In this document: positions 39,104-49,789 of the stretch, piece by piece
Layout of the letters: the number at the start of each line of letters is the position of its first letter
Position numbering within the stretch: the stretch's first letter is position 1
Source: Prescottella defluvii
GTDB lineage: Bacteria; Actinomycetota; Actinomycetes; Mycobacteriales; Mycobacteriaceae
Direction of reading: 5' to 3'
Length of the DNA stretch: 64,000 bases
Assembly: GCA_029690005.1 (NCBI GenBank)
Contig: CP121458.1
Coordinates: 2,728,001-2,792,000, forward strand
Program-made: the position numbers and the translations under genes
The notes under the pieces: generated by a model
Seen by the model: only the letters and a program-made list of their open reading frames with translations
What the model was told of the DNA's origin: nothing
Databases searched by the model: none

Positions 39104-41010
39104 ATGGTGCCCACAACCGCTTCCGGTCGGTCCGGCGCATCGACGCGCCAGGCCCACATCGTCCGCACGATCCTCGCCGTGTTGGTCATCGCGCCACTCG
39201 CGATCGGCGCCTTCTACATGTGGGCGCTGTGGAACCCGGGTGACACCGTCAACCGGCTACCCGTGGCGATCGTGAACTCCGACGCCGGGGCGGACGTCGA
39301 CGGCTCGCGGATCGTGGCCGGTAACGACGTCGTCGCGGCGCTCGTCGACAGCGGCGACGTGGACTGGAAAGTGGTCACGCCCGAACAGGCCCGGCAGGGC
39401 GTCGACGACGGCACCTACTACTTCTCCGTGGTGATCCCGGAAACGTTCAGCGCCGACGTCGCCAGCGCCGCGAGCGGGAACGGCCGCAAGGCGCAGCTCG
39501 ACGTCGTCTACAACGACTACAACAGCCTCGTCGCGACGCCGGTCGGCGAGAGCGTCGTCGCGCAGGTGCGCTCGGCAGTCTCGGAGTCCATCGGCGAGCA
39601 GTCCGTCGATCAGGTGCTCGTCGGGCTCGGCGACCTCGGTAAGGGCATGGGCGAGGCCGCCACCGGCGCCCAGCAGCTCTCGAACGGCACGAAGGACGCC
39701 CGAACCGGCACCGACCAGCTCTACGCGGGCAGCCAGGAGCTCTCGACCGGGCTCGGCGACGCCAACCGTGGCGGCAAGGAACTCGCGTCGGGTGCCGGCG
39801 AGCTGGCCACCGGGGCGGATCAGGCCGCGGCGGGCGCCGGCGAGCTGAACGCAGGATTGAAGCAGCTCGTCGGCGGCACCGACCAACTGGGGGACGGTGC
39901 CCGGCAGATCAGCGAGGTCGTCGACATGGTGACCGGCCCGGTGCTGGGCATCATCGGCGAGCAGGGCGACATCGCGGCCCAGCTCGTCCAGCTGCGGGAC
40001 GGCGCGCGCGAACTCGCCCGGCAGCTCACCGACCCGACCGCCGACTACCGCGGCGGCCTGCTGGCCGCCAGTGCCGGCGCCGGCGAACTGAACACCGGCC
40101 TGGGGCAGCTGTCCCAGGGCGCGCACCAGCTGAGCGCGGGCGCGAACGAGCTGTCGTCCGGGCTCGGGCAGCTCGACACCGGCGGCATCCAGCTCCGCAA
40201 CGGCCTGGGCGAACTCTCCACCGGCATGGGGCAGCTCGACTCCGGCAGCACCGAACTCGCGACCGGCCTGACCCAGGGCGCGGCGCAGGTTCCCCAGTTC
40301 ACCGACGATCAGCGGACCAGCACCGCGGGTCTGTTGTCGGCGCCCGTCGCGGTCGACCAGAAGTACGACTACCCGGCGGCCGGCTTCGGTCCGGGTGCGG
40401 TACCCGCGCTCATGTCGGTGCTGCTGTTCCTTGTCGGCATCCTCATCTGGTTCGTCGTTCGTCCGCGTCGTGGTCGTCCCCAGCGCGTGCACGGCAGTGT
40501 CGTCCGGGACGGCCTGCGCCGCTACCGTCTTCCCGCGCTCGTGACGTTGGTCGCCGCGCTGGTGGCCTCGGCGGTCTCGCTCGTCGTCGCCGACGCCGAC
40601 CCGCCGAGCGCCCTGGCGATGACCGCGGTCATGATCCTCGTCGGCGCCGCCGCAGTGGCCCTCGGCCGCCTGTTCACCGTCGTCTTCGGCCCCCTCAACG
40701 GCACCTTCCTGGCGTTGGGTGCGTTGATGATCCAGATCTTCGCCTTCGGCGCGGTGTACCCGATCGAACAGATGCCGGCTCCGCTGCAATGGCTGCACGC
40801 CCTGATGCCGCTGACGTGGGCGCGCAACGCGCTGCGGATGGTCCTCGTCGGCTACTACGGGCCGCGGTTCTGGACCGCGGTCGCCGCGCTCGTCGGGTTG
40901 GTCGTCGTCGCCGTCGCGTTCACCATCTGGTGGCGGCGCCGGCAGGAACCGGTCGTGGAAGACGTTCCCCGATGGACGATCCGACCATCGAGATGCAGCG
41001 GATCGGGTGA
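39104..41010 (+). CDS. YhgE/Pip-family membrane protein (one frame break)
   Basis: About 635 residues after joining. One N-terminal transmembrane helix (TILAVLVIAPLAIGAFYMWAL in part), a large extracytoplasmic domain containing many QLxxGxxEL / GAxELxxG repeats expected to form coiled coil, then five membrane helices in an ABC-2-like C-terminal domain. The family includes the phage-infection protein Pip and ESX/type VII-associated or export-related proteins; function here is unknown. The frame breaks near 40970 and the last residues read MDDPTIEMQRIG. ATG 39104 is chosen over in-frame GTG 39020, which would put the palindrome inside the coding region. Confidence 0.82.
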
Positions 41011-41029
41011 TCCCCGCCTCTGCCGGAAC

Positions 41030-41448
41030 CTAGGAGGAGGCGGCAGGCTGGGCGTCGTCGACGGTGATGAGCGGGTACACCCCGTTCTCGTCGTGGACCT
41101 CGCGGCCGGTCACCGGGGACTGAACACGCACAGCATGCGCATCTCGGTGACCGGTTCCACGCGGTGCCGCTCGTGCCCGTTCAGCAGGTACATCGTGCCC
41201 GGCCGCAACTGGTACACCTCGCCGCTGTCGAGGTCGGTGAGGATGCCGTCGCCCTCGACGAGCCACACCGCCTCGATGTGGTTCGCGTAGTGGAACTCGT
41301 TGACCGACCCGGCGCGGATCGTGGTCTCGTGGAACGAGAACCCGACCCCGTCACCGGCGAGGACGATGCGCTTGCTGCGCCAGTTGCCGTCCTCGCTGGT
41401 GATGTCGCGGTCGGTGTCGGTGATCTCGTCGGTGGTGCGAACGATCAT
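41030..41448 (-). CDS. ectC: L-ectoine synthase (one frame break)
   Basis: 139 residues after joining. Cupin-fold enzyme that cyclises N-gamma-acetyl-diaminobutyrate to ectoine. MIVRTTDEITDTDRDI, NEFHYANHIEAVWLVEGDG and GTMYLLNGHERH are conserved, including the metal ligands Glu and His of the cupin core. The frame breaks near 41117 (agtccccggtgacc, one C missing) and ends NGVYPLITVDDAQ. GAGGAG precedes ATG 41448. Last gene of ectABC. Confidence 0.95.
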
Positions 41449-41486
41449 GCGTGTCTCCTCGGATCGGGGGTGCGGACGGCCGAGCG

Positions 41487-42746
41487 TCAGGCGAAGACCT
41501 TGGCGGTCGCCTCGGCGAGGATGCTCAGGCCGTGGTCGAGTTCGGCGTCGGTGATGGTCAGCGGCGGAAGCAGTTTGACGACTTCGTCGGAGGGGCCCGC
41601 CGTCTCGGCGAGCAGCCCCTCGTCGAACGCGAGCCCGCACACCTTCACCGCCATGCCGGGATCGTCGAACACCAGGCCCTGCACCATGCCCCGGCCGCGG
41701 GTACCGACGCCCTCGAACGTGTCGGCGAGGTTGGAGAAGATCTCGTTGATCCGCTCGCCCTTCGCGAGCGTGGATCGGTGGAGGGCGTCGTCGGACCAGT
41801 AATGGTCGAGGGCCGCCGTCGCCGTCACGAAGGCCGGATTGTTGCCGCGGAACGTGCCGTTGTGCTCGCCCGGCGCCCACAGGTCGAGCTCCGGCTTGAA
41901 CAGCGTCAGCGCCATCGGCAGGCCGTAGCCGCCGATCGACTTCGACAGGGTCACGATGTCGGGGGTGATGCCGGCGACCTCGAACGAGAAGAACGGACCG
42001 GTGCGGCCGCAGCCCATCTGGACGTCGTCGACGATCAGCAGGATGCCGTGACGGGTGCACAGTTCGGACAGGGCACGCAACCATTCCGGCCGCGCCACGT
42101 TGACCCCGCCCTCGCCCTGCACGGTCTCCACGATGACGGCTGCGGGCCGGTTGAGGCCGCTGCCGGAGTCGGCGAGCACGCGCTCGAACCACTGGAAGTC
42201 GTCGGTGGCGCCCCCGAAGTAGTTGTCGAACGGCATGGGGGTGGCGTGCACGAGTGGCACACCGGCCCCGGCGCGCTTGAGCGAGTTGCCGGTCACCGAC
42301 AGCGCACCCAGCGTCATGCCGTGAAATGCGTTGGTGAAGTTGATGATCGATTCCCGACCCGTCGCCTTGCGTGCGAGTTTGAGGGCGGCCTCGACGGCGT
42401 TGGTGCCCGTCGGTCCGGGGAACTGCACCTTGTAGTCGAGCCCGCGCGGTTCGAGGACGGTGCGCTGGAAACTCTGCAAGAACTCGCGTTTGGCGACGGT
42501 CGACATGTCCAGGCCGTGGGTGATGCCGTCGCCGGCGAGGTAGTCGATGAGCGCGCTCTTCATCACCGGGTTGTTGTGCCCGTAGTTGAGGGCGCCGGCG
42601 CCGGCGAAGAAGTCCAGGTACTCGCGGCCGGACTCGTCCCGCATCCAGGCGCCCGAGGCCGACTCGAAGACGGTCGGCCAGTTTCGGCAGTAACTGCGGA
42701 CCCCGGATTCGAGGGACTCGAAGATGCTGGTCTCGACAGTGGTCAT
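41487..42746 (-). CDS. ectB: diaminobutyrate-2-oxoglutarate transaminase
   Basis: 419 residues, intact. PLP-dependent class III aminotransferase forming L-2,4-diaminobutyrate from aspartate semialdehyde, the first ectoine step. [15 protein letters not shown], the PLP Asp region [13 protein letters not shown] and the Schiff-base Lys in [12 protein letters not shown] are present. Only 12 bases separate it from ectA and 38 from ectC. Confidence 0.97.
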   Translation of the reverse strand: MTTVETSIFESLESGVRSYCRNWPTVFESASGAWMRDESGREYLDFFAGAGALNYGHNNPVMKSALIDYLAGDGITHGLDMSTVAKREFLQSFQRTVLEPRGLDYKVQFPGPTGTNAVEAALKLARKATGRESIINFTNAFHGMTLGALSVTGNSLKRAGAGVPLVHATPMPFDNYFGGATDDFQWFERVLADSGSGLNRPAAVIVETVQGEGGVNVARPEWLRALSELCTRHGILLIVDDVQMGCGRTGPFFSFEVAGITPDIVTLSKSIGGYGLPMALTLFKPELDLWAPGEHNGTFRGNNPAFVTATAALDHYWSDDALHRSTLAKGERINEIFSNLADTFEGVGTRGRGMVQGLVFDDPGMAVKVCGLAFDEGLLAETAGPSDEVVKLLPPLTITDAELDHGLSILAEATAKVFA

Positions 42747-42758
42747 GGTGGTCCTTCC

Positions 42759-43286
42759 TCAGGAAGCGTGCAGCGGCGAGATCGTGTAGAGGTCCTCGGC
42801 CGCATGCCCGTCAGGAAAGTCGTTCGGAGCGAACAGTGTTCGACTCGTGATGGTGGATCCCCGCCGTCCCGCCACCGAGGTGAACAGGGCGATGGACGCG
42901 GTGTTGTCCGGGCTGATCGTGGTTTCGAGATTCCAAACGCCTTGTAGCGCAAGTCGGTCGAGGAGATCGTTCAGCATTCGCCCGGCCAGTCCCTGGCCTC
43001 GCTGCTCGGTGTCGACCGCAACCTGCCACACGAACAGCGTGTTCGGGGCATCGGGGCGGACGTATCCGGTCACGAATCCGACGACCTGGTCGTCGACGGT
43101 CGCGACGATCGAGGTGTCCTGAAAATCTCTGCACCACAGCAGATATGAGTAGCTCGAATTGAGGTCGAGCACCTGTGAATCCTTGGTGATCTCCCAGAGC
43201 CGGACTCCGTCTGAGACCTGGGGCTTACGTAACTCCACCGCGTCCGGCACGGTGGTCGGGGTAACTCTCGATTGTATTGGCGTCAT
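42759..43286 (-). CDS. ectA: L-2,4-diaminobutyrate acetyltransferase
   Basis: 175 residues, intact. GNAT enzyme acetylating diaminobutyrate at N4. LRKPQVSDGVRLWEITKDS, the DLNSSYSYLLWCRDF substrate region and VDTEQRGQGLAGRMLN acetyl-CoA loop are typical of EctA. ATG 43286 is the best start. First gene of the operon; no ectD (hydroxylase) follows, so the product is ectoine unless ectD lies elsewhere. Osmotic stress is the expected inducer. Confidence 0.95.
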   Translation of the reverse strand: MTPIQSRVTPTTVPDAVELRKPQVSDGVRLWEITKDSQVLDLNSSYSYLLWCRDFQDTSIVATVDDQVVGFVTGYVRPDAPNTLFVWQVAVDTEQRGQGLAGRMLNDLLDRLALQGVWNLETTISPDNTASIALFTSVAGRRGSTITSRTLFAPNDFPDGHAAEDLYTISPLHAS

Positions 43287-43327
43287 CGTTGTTGCCGTTC
43301 TTCGTGACTCGAACGTAACAACCGCGA

Positions 43328-43360
43328 CGCCCGATTTCACGGATCGGTGAAAATCGGGCG
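43328..43360 (-). terminator. hairpin between recQ and ectA
   Basis: CGCCCGATTTCAC pairs with GTGAAAATCGGGCG (one unpaired A) around GGATCG. It may end recQ transcription or act in the ectA leader or promoter; no T run is seen. Confidence 0.5.
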
Positions 43361-43420
43361 AGACGAGACCCTGCAGCCGCGCAGGTGAGACGGTGAATGT
43401 GAGGCTGGTCACATCGTGTA

Positions 43421-45512
43421 TCACTTGGGTGTGGCGAGAGCGAAGGGGAGGACAGAGGGTGCCCCTGCCCGCCGCACCGTCCGGGCCGCCATCGTCAGCG
43501 TCCACCCCGTGTCGGTGACCGCGTCGAGCAGCAGCACCGGACGGTCGATCCCGGACAGATCCGGGGCCTCCCACGCATCCGCCAGGCCCGCGACGCGGTA
43601 CGCGGAGTTCGCGGCCGAGACGGGGGATGGCCGGGGCGCTCGTGGAGCACGCCCAGGTCGGACAGTCGCCCCACCTGTGCGAGTCGACCCGTCAGCGAAC
43701 GCATCAGGAGCGGATGGGTGGGCGATTCCACGCACATCACCGCACCCGGTCGTTCGGTCCAGTCCCACGCCGCGAGCACCTTGATGCAGGCGTCGACGAT
43801 CGCGTCCGGGACGGTGGCGTCGGGGCCGTCGAGTAGTGTCCTGAGGCGCTGTCCCAGCCCAGATCCGACAGTCGACCCAGCACGCGTCCGGGCTCCGCGC
43901 CGTCGGTGATCTTGCCGGACAGGCTGATTCCGAGCTTCGCCATGCCCGTCGGCCACTGCTTGCGCGGCGGCAGGTCGATGCCGGGGCGCTCGAGTCGCTG
44001 ACGGGTGTCGGCGAGCGTCTCGGCGGCGACGTCGGCGCTGTACTTCGGGCCGGCGCAGTTGTCGCAGCGTCCGCAGCGGCTGTCGCCACCCAGCCCGGGA
44101 TCGTCGAGTTGGCGGCGCAGGAACGTCATTCGGCACTCGTCGGTGCGCTCGTATTCGAGCATCGCCTGCTGTTCCGCCTCGCGCGCATCCGCGAGCCGGC
44201 CGTAGCGGTCGGCGTCGTACGTCCACGGCTGTCCGGTCGCGACCCAGCCGCCGCGGACGCGCCGGACGGCGCCGTCCACGTCGAGCACCTTCAGTACGAG
44301 TTCGAGGCGAGTGCGGTTCAGCTCGACCAGCGGTTCGAGCGCCATCGTCGACTGGGGACGCTCGGTGTCGAGGACGTCGATGACCTTGCGGACGATGTGT
44401 TCGCGCGGGAACGACACCGATGCGAAGTAGCTCCAGATCTGCTGGTCCTCGTGACCGGGGAGGAGTACCACCTCGGCGCTGTCGGTGGAGCGTCCGGCGC
44501 GGCCGACCTGCTGGTAGTACGAGATGGGCGATGACGGTGCGCCCAGGTGCACGACGAATCCGAGGTCGGGCTTGTCGAAGCCCATGCCGAGCGCGGAGGT
44601 CGCGACCAGCGCCTTGACCCGGTTGTTCAGCAGGTCGTTCTCGAGGACCTCGCGTTCGGCGGCGTCGGTCTGTCCGGTGTAGGCGGCCACCTGGTGTCCG
44701 CGGTCGGCGAGCAGGCTCGCCAGGTCGCGTGCCGCGGAGACGGTGAGCGTGTAGATGATGCCCGAGCCCGGGAGCTCGTCGAGGTGCTCGGCGAGCCACG
44801 CCGCGCGCTGCGTCGCCTCGGGGATCCGCACGACCGACATGCTCAGCGAGTCGCGCTCGAGGGTGCCGCGCAGCACGAGCGTCTCGGCGCCACCCACGCC
44901 GAGTTGGGTGGCGACGTCGGAGACGACACGGTCGTTGGCGGTCGCGGTGGTCGCCAGCACCGGGATGCCGTCGCCGAGGTCCTCGACGAGGGTGCGGATC
45001 CTGCGGTAGTCGGGGCGGAAGTCGTGCCCCAGTCGGAGACGCAGTGGGCCTCGTCCACCACGACGAGGCCGGCGTCGGCGGCGAGGGACGGCAGCACCTG
45101 ATCGCGGAAGTCCGGGTTGTTGAGCCGTTCGGGGCTCACCAGCAGCACGTCCAGTTCGCGAGCGGCAACGCGCTGGTGGATCTCGTCCCACTCGGTCACG
45201 TTCCCGAGTTGATGGTCGCCGCGCGGACGCCCGCCCGCTCGGCGGAGGCCACCTGGTTGCGCATCAGCGCCAACAGCGGCGACACGATCACGGTGGGCCC
45301 GTGCCCGTGCGCCCGCAGCAGCTTGGCCGCGATGAAGTACACCGCGGACTTGCCCAGCCGGTGCGCTGCACGACCAGCGCCCGCCGCCGTCCGACGACCA
45401 GCGCCTCGATCGCCGTCCACTGGTCCTCACGCAGCCGGGCGTCCGGCCCCGCGAGTTCCCTGAGCAACCGTTCGGCCTCGTCACGGAGATCTGCTGTGGT
45501 CGCGGTCGTCAT
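43421..45512 (-). CDS. recQ: RecQ-family ATP-dependent DNA helicase with phosphoribosyltransferase-like C-terminus (five frame breaks)
   Basis: About 698 residues after joining. Superfamily 2 helicase: Walker A TGWGKSA, DEAH box VVVDEAHCVSDWGHDF, TTATAND, the helicase C part with YYQQVGRAGRS, and a zinc-binding set (ECRMTFLRRQL ... RCGRCDNC). After a linker there is a distinct final region (AVMCVESPTHPLLMRSL ... PVLLLDAVTDTGWTLTMAA) resembling the PRPP loop of type I phosphoribosyltransferases. One G or C is missing near 45358, 45200, 45028, 43850 and 43620. ATG 45512 is chosen; 45521 is also in frame. Confidence 0.9.
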
Positions 45513-45563
45513 GGAGTCCATCGTGCCCGAGGGGGCCGACAGGTCGGGCGGCGGTGGTCGGAG

Positions 45564-46022
45564 TCAGTCGGCGGAACGGGCCATGTGCAGGATCGGGAAC
45601 GGCCGCCCGTCGGCGTCGGTGGCCGAGCGGCCCAGTACGACGAACGCGTGCCGCTCGTAGAACCCGACGGCCTGCGGATTCTGCTCGTTGACGTCGAGGC
45701 ACAGATCCGGATGGTCGGCGACCGCTCGGCGCAGCAGCGCCGATCCGACGCCGTGACCCCGGTGCTCGGCGCAGACGAAGAGCATCTCGAGCGAGTTGCC
45801 GACGAGCCCCGAGAATCCCGCCGGGGAGCCGTCGACGTCCGCCACGGTCAGGTCGACGGCGGGCAGATCGTCGCCGAGCATCCGTGACTCGTAGAAGCGG
45901 ATGTCCTCGGCGGTGAGGAAGTCGTGCGTGGCGTCGACCGCGCTGCGCCAGATACGGACGAGCGCCGGCCACTCCTCGGTGCCGTGGCACGGACGCAGGA
46001 CCGGGTCCTTCGATGAGCTCAT
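45564..46022 (-). CDS. GNAT-family N-acetyltransferase
   Basis: 152 residues. LRPCHGTEEWPALVRIWRSAV at the start, then FVCAEHRGHGVGSALLRRA, the acetyl-CoA-binding loop, and DVNEQNPQAVGFYERHAF, which is the usual GNAT C-terminal strand-helix. It resembles YafP/YiiD-like acetyltransferases of unknown substrate. ATG 46022 is the best start. Lies between recQ and rbsK on the same strand. Confidence 0.85.
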   Translation of the reverse strand: MSSSKDPVLRPCHGTEEWPALVRIWRSAVDATHDFLTAEDIRFYESRMLGDDLPAVDLTVADVDGSPAGFSGLVGNSLEMLFVCAEHRGHGVGSALLRRAVADHPDLCLDVNEQNPQAVGFYERHAFVVLGRSATDADGRPFPILHMARSAD

Positions 46023-46071
46023 GTCGTGGACCGTACGGATGGTGCCGAGGGGAGCCAACCGGTTTTCGGCG

Positions 46072-46941
46072 TCAGCGGTGCGCTGCCAGCAGGGCGTCGA
46101 TCTCGCTGCGAGTCGGCGAGGCCGCACTGGCGCCGGGTCGGGTCGCGGTGAGCGCGCCGGCCGCGCACGCGAAGGCCAGCGCCTCGCGGGGGCCACGACT
46201 CCACGCGGACGCCAGCGCTCCCGCGAAGGCGTCGCCCGCCCGGTGGTGTCGACCGCGTCGACGGTGGGGAGTCGACCCGGACCCGCTCGCCGTGCGGGCC
46301 CCGGTAGCGGGCGCCGGCCGCACCCAGCGTCGTCACGACGTGCGGCACTGCGGCGAGGGTGTCCTCGCCGAGTTGCCGTTCCTCGGTCTCGTTGACGATC
46401 AGGACGTCGACGGACTCGAGTAGTTCCGGTGGAAGGGTCTGTGCCGGTGACGGATTGAGCATGACAGCGGTATCCGACGTCGCGGCGTGCCGGGCGGCGG
46501 CCGTCACCGTCTCGATCGGAATCTCCAACTGGCACAACAGGACGTCGGCGTTCGCGACGGCACCGAGTTCGTCGGCGGTCAGGTCGGTGACGCGGCCGTT
46601 GGCGCCCGGCACCACGATGATCGAGTTCTGGCCGTCGCCGTCGACCGTGATCATGGCGATGCCGCTGGGGCCGGACACCTCACGCAGGCTCTCGGCGTCG
46701 ACCTCCGAGTCCACCAGCGCCTCGCGCAGGTCCAGGGCGAAGGTGTCGTCGCCGACGGCGCCGACGAACACGACGTCCGCGCCGGCCTTCGCCGCCGCGA
46801 TCGCCTGGTTCGCCCCCTTGCCCCGGGCGTCGTGCCGAACGACGTCCCGAGGATCGTCTCGCCGGGTTCCGGCAGGCGAGGCGTGGACGCCACCAGGTCC
46901 ATGTTGATACTGCCGACCACGGCCACACTGTTCTCCGCCAT
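46072..46941 (-). CDS. rbsK: ribokinase (three frame breaks)
   Basis: 290 residues after joining. PfkB-family kinase phosphorylating ribose to ribose-5-phosphate. VVGSINMDLVASTPRLPEPGET in part, the PGGKGANQA signature (broken near 46820), NETEERQLG, and the catalytic DTTGAGDAFAGAL motif (broken twice near 46262 and 46242) are present; each break is one missing G or C. Syntenic with Rv2436. ATG 46941 is preceded by a palindrome at 46958-46976. rpiB in this window acts on its product. Confidence 0.92.
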
Positions 46942-46957
46942 GCGCCGAGGGTAGTCG

Positions 46958-46976
46958 CTGTGACCGAATGTCACAG
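46958..46976. promoter_or_regulatory. palindromic operator candidate before rbsK
   Basis: CTGTGACCGAATGTCACAG: perfect 7-bp arms and 5-bp centre, 17 bp before the rbsK ATG. Another TGTGAC half-site lies at 46999-47004 and pairs with the GTCACA arm. Confidence 0.55.
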
Positions 46977-47029
46977 TGGGTCAGTCTGACTGGACGTGTG
47001 TGACAATCGGTCGGCCGGCGTCCGCACGG

Positions 47030-48420
47030 TCAGTACCGCGACGACGCCCGCCCGAGCAGTGTGTAGTAGCCGACGGCCACCAGTGCGCCGAACACCGCGC
47101 CCACCGCGAGGGCGATCCGGCCCGCGTCGGTGAAGAAGAGCAGCACGACGACCAACGCCAGGAACGCGAGCGCGATCCAGTTCGTGTACGGCGCGCCGGG
47201 CAGCCGGTAGTCGGACGCCGGCAGCGCCCCGCTGTTCACGAAGCGGCGGTAACGCAGGTGGCAGAGCAGGATGACGCCCCACACGAAGACGATGCCGATC
47301 GTCGACACCGAGGTGATGTAGACGAAGGCGCGGTCCGGCGACACCACGTTGACGATCACGCCGATGACCATCGCCGCGGCCGACATCGTGATGCCCGCGT
47401 ACGGAACGTGGCGGCTGCTCAGTTTGCCGAGCGCGGCCGGGGCCTGACGGCGCAGCGACAGGCTGCGCAGCATCCGGCCCGTCGAATAGATGCCCGAGTT
47501 GCACGACGACAGTGCCGCGGTGAGCAGCACGAAGTTCATGATGCCGGCGGCGGCGGGGATGCCGATCTGTTCGAGCACCTCGACGAAGGGGCTCTTGCCG
47601 GCGTGGAAGTCCTGCCAGCTCGCGACCGAGAGGATCACGAGCAGCGAGCCGATGTAGAACAGCCCGATGCGGAACGGCAGGGTGTTGATCGCCTTGCGGA
47701 GCGTCTGCTTGGGTCCTTGGCCTCGCCGGCGGTGACGCCGACCAGTTCGACGCCCACGTACGCGAACATCACCACCTGCAGGCTCATCAGGGCGCTGCCG
47801 AATCCGTTGGGGAACACGCCGCCGTCGGCCCACAGGTTCGTCACGGTCGGATTCGTGGCGTGACCGAAGCCGAGCGTGAGGACGCCGATGCCGATGAGGA
47901 CCATCCCCAGGATCGCGGTGATCTTGATCGTGGAGAACCAGAACTCGGCCTCACCGAACAGCTTCACGGAGATGAGGTTCGCGGTGAAGAGAACCAACAA
48001 CACGACGAGCGCGGTCAGCCACGCCGGCACGCTCGGCCACCAGTACTCGATGTACTTGCCGGCCACCGTGATCTCCGCCATGCACGTGGCAGCCCACACC
48101 GCCCAGTACGCCCAGCCGGTGGCGAAGCCGAAGAACCGTCCCAGGAACTCCTCGGCGTACTCGGCGAAACTGCCGGAGATCGGTCGGTATGTCAGCAGTT
48201 CTCCGAGCGCCCGCATGATGACGAAGATCACCAGGCCGGCCGCCAGATAGGCGAGGATCAGTGACGGCCCCGCCTCCTCGATGGCTCCGCCGGAGCCGTA
48301 GAACAGGCCGGTGCCGATTGCACCGCCGAGCGCGATCATCTGCACGGTGCGGGCGTTGAGTCCGCGACTGTATCCCTCGGAAGGGGCTTGGTTGATCGTC
48401 TCGTGTTGTGCCACTGACAT
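47030..48420 (-). CDS. amino-acid permease, APC/AAT family (one frame break)
   Basis: 463 residues after joining, about 12 membrane helices. SRGLNARTVQMIALGGAIGTGLFYGSG begins the protein as in AroP/LysP-type importers; FAYVGVELVGVTAGEAKDP and the later YTNWIALAFLALVVV helices fit. The frame breaks near 47715 (aaggacccaagc, one C missing). Proton-coupled uptake of an amino acid; specificity is not readable. ATG 48420. It is divergent from proA, with only 66 bp between starts. Confidence 0.9.
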
Positions 48421-48474
48421 TTCCTTAGGGGCCGACGGCGCGTGGGCAGAACGATTATGCGCCGGGCCGGTCGC

Positions 48475-48480
48475 TAATCT
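48475..48480 (+). promoter_or_regulatory. -10 box of proA (leaderless type)
   Basis: TAATCT ends 6 nt before ATG 48487. Confidence 0.5.
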
Positions 48481-48486
48481 GTAGGT

Positions 48487-49769
48487 ATGACCGCCGCGAC
48501 GCACTCCACACCGGCCGCCAGCGACTCCGGGGACACCCGCCAGGAGGTGCATGACGCGGCCCGTCGCGCGCGCGTGGCGTCGCGTGTCCTGGCACTGCTG
48601 ACGACCGCGCAGAAGGACGCCGCGCTGCACGCCGCGGCCGACGCGGTGCTCGCCGCCACCGATGCGATCCTCGCGGCGAACGCCGAGGACATCGAGGCCG
48701 CGCGCGCCACCGGTACCGAGGAGTCCCTGCTCGATCGCCTCCGGCTGACGGCCGCTCGGGTCGACGGCATCGCCTCCGGTCTGCGTCAGGTGGCCGGTTT
48801 GGCCGACCCGGTCGGCGAGATCGTCCGCGGCTCGATGCTGCCCAACGGCCTCGAGATCCGTCAGGTCCAGGTCCCGCTTGGCGTCGTCGGCATGGTGTAC
48901 GAGGCGCGCCCGAACGTCACGGTCGACGCGTTCGGCCTCGCCCTCAAGTCCGGCAACGCGGCCCTGCTGCGTGGATCGTCGTCGGCCGCTCGCTCCAACG
49001 CCGCGCTGGTGAAGGTGCTCCGCGCCTCGCTGGCCGAGCAGAGGCTGCCGGAGGACGCCGTCCAGTTGCTGCCCAGTGCGGACCGCTCCAGCGTCACCCA
49101 CCTGATCCAGGCCCGCGGCCTGGTCGACGTCGTCATCCCGCGCGGTGGCGCCGGCCTCATCAACGCCGTGGTCCGGGACGCGACGGTGCCGACCATCGAG
49201 ACGGGTGTCGGCAACTGCCACGTCTACGTGCACGCGGCCGCGGACCTCGAGATGGCCGAGAAGATCGTCATCAACGCCAAGACCCGCCGCCCCAGCGTGT
49301 GCAACACCGCCGAGACGCTCCTCGTCGACGCTGCGATCGCCGAGACGGCCGTCCCGAAGCTCCTCGCGGCGCTGCAGATGCACAGCGTCACCGTCCACGG
49401 CGACCTCCCGGCCTGGTCCCGGCCACCGAGGACGACTGGTCGGAGGAGTACCTCACTCTCGACATCGCACTCAAGGTGGTCGACGGAATCGATGCGGCCG
49501 TCGAACACATAGACCGCTACGGCACCGGCCACACCGAGGCGATCGTGACGTCCGATCTGTCCGCTGCGCGCGAGTTCACCGCGCGGGTCGATGCGGCCGC
49601 GGTTATGGTCAACGCCTCGACTGCGTTCACCGACGGTGAGCAGTTCGGGTTCGGTGCGGAGATCGGGATCTCCACGCAGAAGCTGCACGCCCGCGGTCCG
49701 ATGGGCCTGGGCGAGCTCACCTCGACCAAGTGGACTGTCTGGGGAGACGGTCATACCCGACCGGCCTAG
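48487..49769 (+). CDS. proA: glutamate-5-semialdehyde (gamma-glutamyl phosphate) reductase (one frame break)
   Basis: 427 residues after joining. NADPH-dependent second step of proline synthesis. [29 protein letters not shown] and the catalytic Cys in [14 protein letters not shown] identify it. The frame breaks near 49419 (gacctcccggcctgg, one G missing) and resumes at [15 protein letters not shown] 48487 immediately follows a -10 box, suggesting a leaderless mRNA. The next gene starts 20 bases after the stop with its own AAAGGAG. Confidence 0.95.
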
Positions 49770-49789
49770 ACGGCCCGAAAGGAGCGAGT

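Noticed and set aside
41487..42947. 498-codon plus-strand frame across ectB
   Set aside because: Antisense shadow; ectB is intact on the minus strand with its PLP lysine and full length.
46958..46976. CRP/GlxR binding site
   Set aside because: The TGTGA and TCACA halves are 7 bp apart; CRP-type sites have 6.
47635..49398. 587-codon minus-strand frame spanning proA and the permease
   Set aside because: Only its downstream part, from ATG 48420, is the permease; the upstream part is the shadow of proA.
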